This document shows positions 58,906 through 64,000 of a DNA stretch of 64,000 nt, one piece after another. The translations under genes and the position numbers were made by a program. Source of the stretch: Labia minor (taxonomy: Eukaryota > Arthropoda > Insecta > Dermaptera > Spongiphoridae). The stretch's first letter is position 1. Each line of letters begins with the position of its first letter. The stretch lies in contig OY720348.1 in NCBI GenBank assembly GCA_963082975.1, positions 55,455,564 through 55,519,563 on the forward strand. The letters run 5' to 3'. The notes below the pieces were generated by a model that did not search any database, had not been told where the DNA came from, and was given only the letters and a program-made list of their open reading frames with translations.

Positions 58906-60399
58906 ACATTTTGTTTATGATAGAGACATTGTAATTATATAAAAACCATGGTTTGGAAATCGATGACACGTTTCACTTTTTGTGAATTTTTATCCAAATG
59001 ACCATATATTATTATATAATATTTTCCTTCACAAATCAATTGATCGATCATTTAGTTCAATTATTATTAGTTTCTATCTGATATAATAATGTGATTTGAA
59101 AGAAACAATGATCTCATTCATTCTAAAAGATAAATAATATTCATTTTTATTTAATATATATTCAGATTTTAATATCAATATATATCTACATATAAATATT
59201 TTTATATATACTGTAATAAAAAAGATGATATTTTAAAAAATAGTTTATTTATGATTACAAAACTAAATAAATTAATTCCATAAAACTTGGAAGGAACTTT
59301 AATATTAATAAATTAATATATTCACTGGTTATGAAATAATTTTTAAATTAGGATATCATTTAATGTCGAATTAATTATAATATATTTTACAAATTTTTAA
59401 CTTATATTTAAAAAAATTAAATAATTTTATTTTAAAATTATATCGTGAAATTATTCCAATGTTATTGGTTTAGATAATTAATGATATTAGGTTTATGAAT
59501 AATTTTTTAGAAAGAGTTGAATGATATTATGATCGAAAACATATATATATATATATTGTTCGTTCAGTGAAAGTTTTATTATTTAAACGTATTTCTGTGT
59601 GATTAAAGTCTCGACGTTTCGGTGCTCATTTCAGAGCGATTTTCAAGAGAATTTTGAGAATTTTGGGATTTTGGGATTCTGGGTCTTACTTAGTCTGCGT
59701 GATCATGAGTTATTGAGTTAGTTTTGAAAACCCTCAGATCGGACAACATTTGATAGTGTCATAATATCAGTACCAGGAATATTCCCTGCTTCAAGGAACA
59801 AAAACCAAAACAAAATATCAACGATGACTTTTGGACCAACAGACTAAAACTTGAAACGTCAAGACTTATATCCACAAAAAAAAAAACGTCGAAATATCTT
59901 GAAAATAACTTTATATTTATGTATCTATATATATAAGATAAATGCAAAATGAATGAAGGACCCACCAAAAATAATGAATTCTTTAGCCTAAAAAAAATCA
60001 TGAAAAATTAATTTAATTTATTAAATCATCGTGGCTTGACTAATTTGAAAGAATATATTATATATATATATATATATTATATATATTATATTTCTGTTTC
60101 AATTTAATATAATAACATTTTAAATATTTCTTGGACTAACGAATTCATAATTTTTGGTGGGTAATATAAAATAATAATGAATTTTTTAGTCCAAGAAAAA
60201 TCATGAACAATTAATTTAATTTATTAATAAATTGACTAATTAGAAGGGATATTTAAAATCTTATTATATTAAATTAAAACAAAAATAGTATATATATATA
60301 TATAGCGATTTTAAATTTACTATTCTAAATATATATACATATAAATTAATAAGAGATTTATAAAAGATTGATAATTTCGATCCTTGTTTTTATTTTTTT
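58906..60399. other. AT-rich non-coding DNA
   Basis: 59580-59905 is GC-richer with a part (CGACGTTTCGGTGCTCATTT) loosely like foldback repeat F. 59945-60040 and 60145-60240 share TAATGAATT.TTTAG.C and the AAAAATCATGAA block, an inexact direct repeat. Lies downstream of the stop of the next gene. Confidence 0.4.
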
Positions 60400-60465
60400 T
60401 TATCGATTTTCAATTGCCATCATGTCCCCGAAAATATTCTCGTAGGAGAGATCATCATCGCCATT
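60400..60465 (-). CDS. Terminal exon of an unrecognised gene
   Basis: After acceptor TACTTTTTAG on the minus strand the frame reads NGDDDLSYENIFGDMMAIEN, R and TAA at 60402-60400. It joins in phase to the exon at 60537-60736, across a 71-bp intron. The peptide is acidic and has no motif I can name. The neighbouring coding exons on the same strand belong to a vitellogenin-type gene, so this could be its alternative or truncated 3' end, or a separate small gene. Confidence 0.65.
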   Translation of the reverse strand, partial: NGDDDLSYENIFGDMMAIENR

Positions 60466-60536
60466 CTAAAAAGTAAAATACCCAAATTTATTAATATAAT
60501 TAATTTCTTCTAATATGATTTTGTAAGGTGACTTAC

Positions 60537-60736
60537 GAGGGTGACGTCTGGGGATGTGGGGTATTCACAGAGTAAACATTCCATGTAACTATTGCCATGT
60601 TCATCGGTTGTACATTCACAAGATTGGCAATTTTCAGGTTCAGCTGTTTCAGCAATACGTTTGGTAAACGCAGTGAAAAACTTTTTCTCAAAACCTGGTT
60701 TTTCAGGCTCGATTTGTTTTGCAGTGAATACAGTTC
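60537..60736 (-). CDS. Penultimate exon of an unrecognised gene
   Basis: A 200-bp exon with acceptor ATTTTTTAG and donor GTAAGT on the minus strand. The frame that joins to the terminal exon reads TVFTAKQIEPEKPGFEKKFF, TAFTKRIAETAEPENCQSCE and CTTDEHGNSYMECLLC, then EYPTSPDVTL. Six cysteines lie in about 25 residues (CQSCEC, then ECLLC), suggesting a small disulfide-bonded or metal-binding segment in a secreted protein. It needs one carried base at its start, but the next known upstream exon (63071-63186) ends in phase 0. Either an exon is missing in between or the two sets are different genes. No family recognised. Confidence 0.65.
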
Positions 60737-60738
60737 CT

Positions 60739-61042
60739 AAAAAATAACATTAATATACTTAATTAAAAATAATTTTTAAATATAAAAACACATTTAAATT
60801 ATTATATCATTTTATGAAATAATTAATCATATTTATCATGAATGTTTTACCAAATTTTACTTTATTTTAGAATTTTTTAAATTTAATTTAAGAATTTCAA
60901 TATATATAGATATAGACATTCAAAAATATTAGAAATTAATTTTTATGATAAAACTAATAGAACTATTAACGAAGTTTCCATCGGTTAAGAGGCAAAGAAT
61001 ATAAAAATATTAATTCTATAAATGTTCACAATTATTTAAATA
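60739..61042. other. Intron-like AT-rich DNA
   Basis: Nothing recognised between the exon acceptor and the mariner end. Confidence 0.45.
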
Positions 61043-61698
61043 TACGAGGACAATTCAATAAGGAAGGAGGCAAATTCTATAATTTTAAAACTATTTAATG
61101 AATGTGTGTACAATCTTTTCAGGGGTATTAGTTGGTAACCTTGGGGTATGCTCTAATCAGCTGTTTCATCATTTTATGGCAACATAACCTCAAAATTTTC
61201 AGTTCATCATGGCAAGTCCACTAGAGGATTGCACCATAGAAGAGCAGCGCTGTCATTAGTTTTTTAGTCGTAGAAGGTGTAAAACCAAGTGAAATTTCTT
61301 TTAGAATCTTGATTCAATACGGTAAAAGTTGTATGAACTGTGCAAAGTTTTACAAGTGGGTTGATCGGTTTAAATGTGGCCGAACAAGTGTAGCAAGCAT
61401 TACGGTGTTGTTTTTGGCCAACGAACAAGCAATGATGTGTGTAGCTGGTGCATTATCGGGATGCAGAATCCATGATTTGTTTTTCCACAATATTTTTTTT
61501 TTAAGTAAAAAACCGAAGAACACACAAAACGTGTTTAACATTTTCAGTTGTCAAAAACAAACTACTAATCCAAAATGGCTGATAATGTCATCATATGAGA
61601 AATATATGTGTACCAATATAACAAAAAAAAATTTCATTGATCGAATGTACACGACCTGCGAAAATTCAAAATTCACCATTTCTTTTGATCAGACCTCG
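61043..61698. mobile_element. Two truncated mariners, head to head
   Basis: The left unit starts at TACGAGGACAATTCAATAAG (61043) and, on the plus strand, encodes a decayed mariner N-terminus: MASPLED, EEQR, then IQYGKSCMN, KFYKWVDRFKCGRTSV up to about 61393. The right unit starts at 61698 on the minus strand with TACGAGGTCTGATCAAAAGA, a different mariner end, and encodes SWILHPDNAPATH and SLAKNNT, the second catalytic-aspartate part. They meet near 61395. Neither keeps a complete gene; the open plus-strand frame across the junction is accidental. Confidence 0.78.
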
Positions 61699-62327
61699 TA
61701 TATCATAATAAATATTAAAAAACGAGTTACAAAATTACTTTGAATCATTGTCATATTATTTGATTTAATAACATTTGATATTTAATAACGCTTGTTATTA
61801 TTTGTGTTAATTAAAAAAAGATTGAATTATTTTACCTAAAAAATGAGACATTAATACAAATAGATTTTTCATCACAAAACACAAAGAATATAAAAGTATT
61901 AATTCAAAAGATTTTCGCAAATATTTAAATAAATAATTTCTAACAATCGATACCTAATATACGGAAATTTCATTTTCAAAGATAAAAAGACATACCATAC
62001 TTATGTTCATAATATAATTTTTGTTCTTAAAATATAATAAGATTAGAAATCCAATCTCAAATGGTAGAATTAAATTGATAAAAAATAAAGAATAAATTTT
62101 AGGTATATTTTGACATACCTATATTAGCATATATATATAAAGGATTTTGCTTGTATATATATAATGCAATATTAATAAAGTCCTATGTTTTATAAACTTT
62201 CAATAAAATATTGACTCTTTTACTATTTAAAATGAATGTTTAATTTTTTTATAGTTTTATTCAATAACATTTTCTTTTAACATTATTTGTTGCACGACAC
62301 CAAATTTTTTTAAAAATATATCTCATG
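61699..62327. other. Intron-like AT-rich DNA
   Basis: No feature recognised. Confidence 0.45.
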
Positions 62328-62329
62328 TA

Positions 62330-62453
62330 CAGAGAGGGAAAAAAGTAAACACAATGGAGGCGCTGCTGTCGGGCTAAAATAATGCACCCTCTCAACTGAT
62401 TGATTGCCCGATAACAACGCCCTCCCCCTGGTGTTTACTTTTCTCTCTCACTG
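62330..62453. mobile_element. Tc1-type MITE
   Basis: A 124-bp element flanked by TA on both sides (62328-62329, 62454-62455). Ends CAGAGAGGGAAAAAAGTAAA and, inverted, CAGTGAGAGAGAAAAGTAAA are the CAGTGAGGG-type ends common in Tc1-like transposons. No coding capacity. Confidence 0.8.
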
Positions 62454-62455
62454 TA

Positions 62456-63068
62456 TAAAAAGTTTGAAAAATACTGATATACATATAATTTAGGTTTATA
62501 TCTTACTAATAATCTGTAGTGGTAACACTCAAAATTTGCTGTGTAACCTACTAATTGTAAGATAGATTTACAATTTTATATCACAAATTATAAATGAATT
62601 GTGAATTGTGAAATTTTAATTCATTTCTATTGAAAAGAGAATTATTGAAATAATGATTTTGTGTTTGTGCGTGACATCAAATTTTTCAAACATGCCATGG
62701 ATTCGCCATCCCCGTCCAAATACCTATCTACCTATATTTATATTTTCAGCTTTGAAAAACTCTATATAATCAAACTACTCACTAACTTTACTTCACTCAT
62801 AAATGACTCATTTCCCATTCAACTTCTATTTTATTATATTATACTAATAAAATTTGGGAATGCATAAATATCGTATTTCTCATTAAGTAATTTCTATTAA
62901 TTTCATTTAATTTCGTTCAAAAAATCTTATTGTCAATTTTACTGAAACTATTCTCGTTCTTTAAATTGATAATCCACGCCTTATTATTATAAATAAACCG
63001 AAAAAATAATTAATTTTATAGATCTATTAATAATAATATAAATAATAAAATAAATAAATAAATCTTTT
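62456..63068. other. Intron-like AT-rich DNA
   Basis: 62661-62730 is less AT-rich. A minus-strand frame there follows an AG and looks protein-like for about 25 codons, but no donor or similarity supports an exon. Confidence 0.35.
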
Positions 63069-63070
63069 AC

Positions 63071-63186
63071 CGAATTATATTTACACATTTGTTTTATAAG
63101 TTCCCGGGCTGTTTTAAGTTCACCCGATAATGGTTTTGGTGTTAAATCATGATCAAAAAGAAGAGAATTTCGTTTTTCAATTTTCT
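63071..63186 (-). CDS. Vitellogenin-type lipid-transport protein, N-terminal-domain exon 3
   Basis: A 116-bp exon (acceptor TTTCTAG, donor GTAAAA on the minus strand). It takes one base from the previous exon and reads EKIEKRNSLLFDHDLTPKPL, then SGELKTARELIKQMCKYNS. The LTPKPLSGELKTARELIKQ.C pattern fits the N-terminal lipid-transport (LPD_N/vitellogenin N) domain of large lipid transfer proteins such as vitellogenin, which load lipid and, in vitellogenin, deliver it to oocytes. Ends in phase 0. The following exon with the helical part of the domain is not found in the next 2.3 kb, which contains a mariner pair. Confidence 0.72.
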
Positions 63187-63302
63187 CTAGAAATCAAGAA
63201 ATATATATATTATTAAGTTTATCTAGGTTTAAAATAAAAAATAAATAAATAAATAAAAATAAAATAAAATAAAACTCATAAAGAATTTTTATTTTTAATT
63301 AC

Positions 63303-63532
63303 CTTCTTCAGGTGATTTTGTGTAAGTCTCTGTTTCAGTTGGATTATTGTTTTCTTTTGTATATTCAGCTTGTAAAATGAGAACCTGATGAATTTTAGTT
63401 TGGGCTCCATTCTCTCCATTGGAAAACGGGTCAAAAATGTGCTGTTCCTTACAATCAATTTTGTTGTAAATTCGATGGTCCACTGTGAAATCACTGACTA
63501 AAACTCCTTATCAAAGGAGCCGCTTGGAATTC
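63303..63532 (-). CDS. Vitellogenin-type lipid-transport protein, exon 2 (frame break)
   Basis: A 230-bp exon with acceptor ATTTCAG and donor GTAATT on the minus strand. In phase with the upstream exon it reads EFQAAPLIRSFSQ and then meets TGA. Shifting the frame near 63490 gives SDFTVDHRIYNKIDCKEQHI, FDPFSNGENGAQTKIHQVLI and LQAEYTKENNNPTETETYTK, which continues in phase into the next exon. The C.E.H.F.PFSNGE.GA block is a strong hallmark of the vitellogenin N-terminal domain. The break may be a one-base sequence error or real damage to the gene. Confidence 0.75.
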
Positions 63533-63595
63533 CTGAAATTGCAATCATTCAATTTCCATTTTGCTTTTGTTTTAAAGTTCAATTAAATTACTTAC

Positions 63596-63748
63596 ACTTC
63601 TGTATTTATAAGGTGTAGATTGTAGAATTGAATGATGTTTATATCTTGAATTACATGTTGCCATATTTTTTGTTCGTCTGATTAATAGACTCGTTTCTAA
63701 TGGACCAATCAGCTGATATTTAGTTTCACATTCTCCATTAACGTCCAC
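63596..63748 (-). CDS. Vitellogenin-type lipid-transport protein, exon 1 of those visible
   Basis: A 153-bp exon (51 codons, phase 0 at both ends; acceptor TATTTAAG, donor GTAAGT on the minus strand). It reads VDVNGECETKYQLIGPLETS, LLIRRTKNMATCNSRYKHHS and ILQSTPYKYRS. This matches the D.NG.C.T.Y and K...C..RY...SILQ.TPY signature of the N-terminal beta-sheet part of vitellogenin-type lipid-transport domains, including the conserved cysteines. The signal peptide and earlier exons lie beyond the right edge at base 64000. Vitellogenin is the likeliest member; a lipophorin- or clotting-protein-like relative is not excluded. Confidence 0.8.
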
Positions 63749-63750
63749 CT

Positions 63751-64000
63751 TAAATAAAAAATTCGAAAGATTGAATAAAGAGAAAGAAAATCAATTGTTT
63801 TCATTCACATCCTTTATTTTAAGGATTGTAAAAAAAACTTTATACATGATTAATAATTTTTTTTAAAATAATATGAGAATTTAAAAAAAAAATTAAATAT
63901 TATAAATAATATCTTACTAAACACAATAAAGGATAAAAATAATATATTAAAATTACTTGACATTGGATTCCTAATGAATTGCAATTTTAATAATTATTGA
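63751..64000. other. Intron-like AT-rich DNA
   Basis: No further exon is convincing before the window ends. Confidence 0.45.

Noticed and set aside
60537-60736. Reading this exon in the phase-0 frame following the 63.07-kb exon
   Set aside because: That frame is open but gives a Leu/Asn/Val-rich peptide and an early stop in the last exon, while the other frame gives a Cys-patterned peptide that continues to a natural stop.
61309-61743. 144-codon open frame as a gene
   Set aside because: The frame begins in a mariner N-terminus and then reads the opposite strand of a second mariner, so the second part is accidental.
63958-63990. 14-bp microexon between AG and GTAATT near the right edge
   Set aside because: Too short to support without transcript evidence; AT-rich sequence produces such pairs by chance.

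Overview
The window looks like arthropod nuclear DNA. It is very AT-rich, saturated with transposon relics, and the few host coding segments are short exons with GT/AG junctions separated by introns of up to about 10 kb. The AT bias, the dense Tc1/mariner and hAT debris, and a vitellogenin-type gene would fit a crustacean such as a parasitic (sea-louse-like) copepod. That placement is inference; nothing here fixes the species.

Host genes. Three exons on the minus strand (21466-21525, 18350-18522, 7634-7726) join in phase and encode the start of a CDC14-type dual-specificity phosphatase. The rest of the gene lies beyond the left edge. At the right edge, three minus-strand exons (63596-63748, 63303-63532, 63071-63186) match the N-terminal lipid-transport domain of vitellogenin-type proteins, with one reading-frame break. 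Two further minus-strand exons (60537-60736, 60400-60465) end in a stop and encode an unrecognised acidic, Cys-containing C-terminus.

Repeats. Two related non-autonomous families dominate. Family A (about 630-660 bp, 5' end ACCGACCGACG, with a central GACG/GACA array in most copies) and family B (about 560-600 bp, 5' end ACTATCTCGCC) share one plan. Each has a 5' terminal repeat whose inverse lies internally, just before a 5-bp-stem/4-nt-loop hairpin, followed by a CARCTT-like 3' end. I read both as helentron/DINE-like rolling-circle elements. A divergent subfamily, A2, also occurs. A is inserted into B, into A2, and into a hAT-like MITE.

Other mobile DNA: one nearly complete Tc1-like element (24118-25760); several mariner relics, three of them rearranged into inverted structures (about 19.8, 48.1 and 61.0 kb); an internally deleted pogo-like element (48685-49835); hAT, piggyBac and Tc1 type MITEs; a LINE reverse-transcriptase relic (about 15.0-15.8 kb) plus detached LINE 3' tails; a SINE-like family; and long foldback repeats near 22.8, 40.4 and 46.7 kb.

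Large structure. A 2.52-kb unit is tandemly duplicated almost without change at 35097-37617 and 37618-40140, which means either a very recent duplication or an assembly artefact. The remaining DNA is AT-rich intron or intergenic sequence with many (TA)n tracts. I saw no tRNA or rRNA gene, CRISPR array or operon-like structure.
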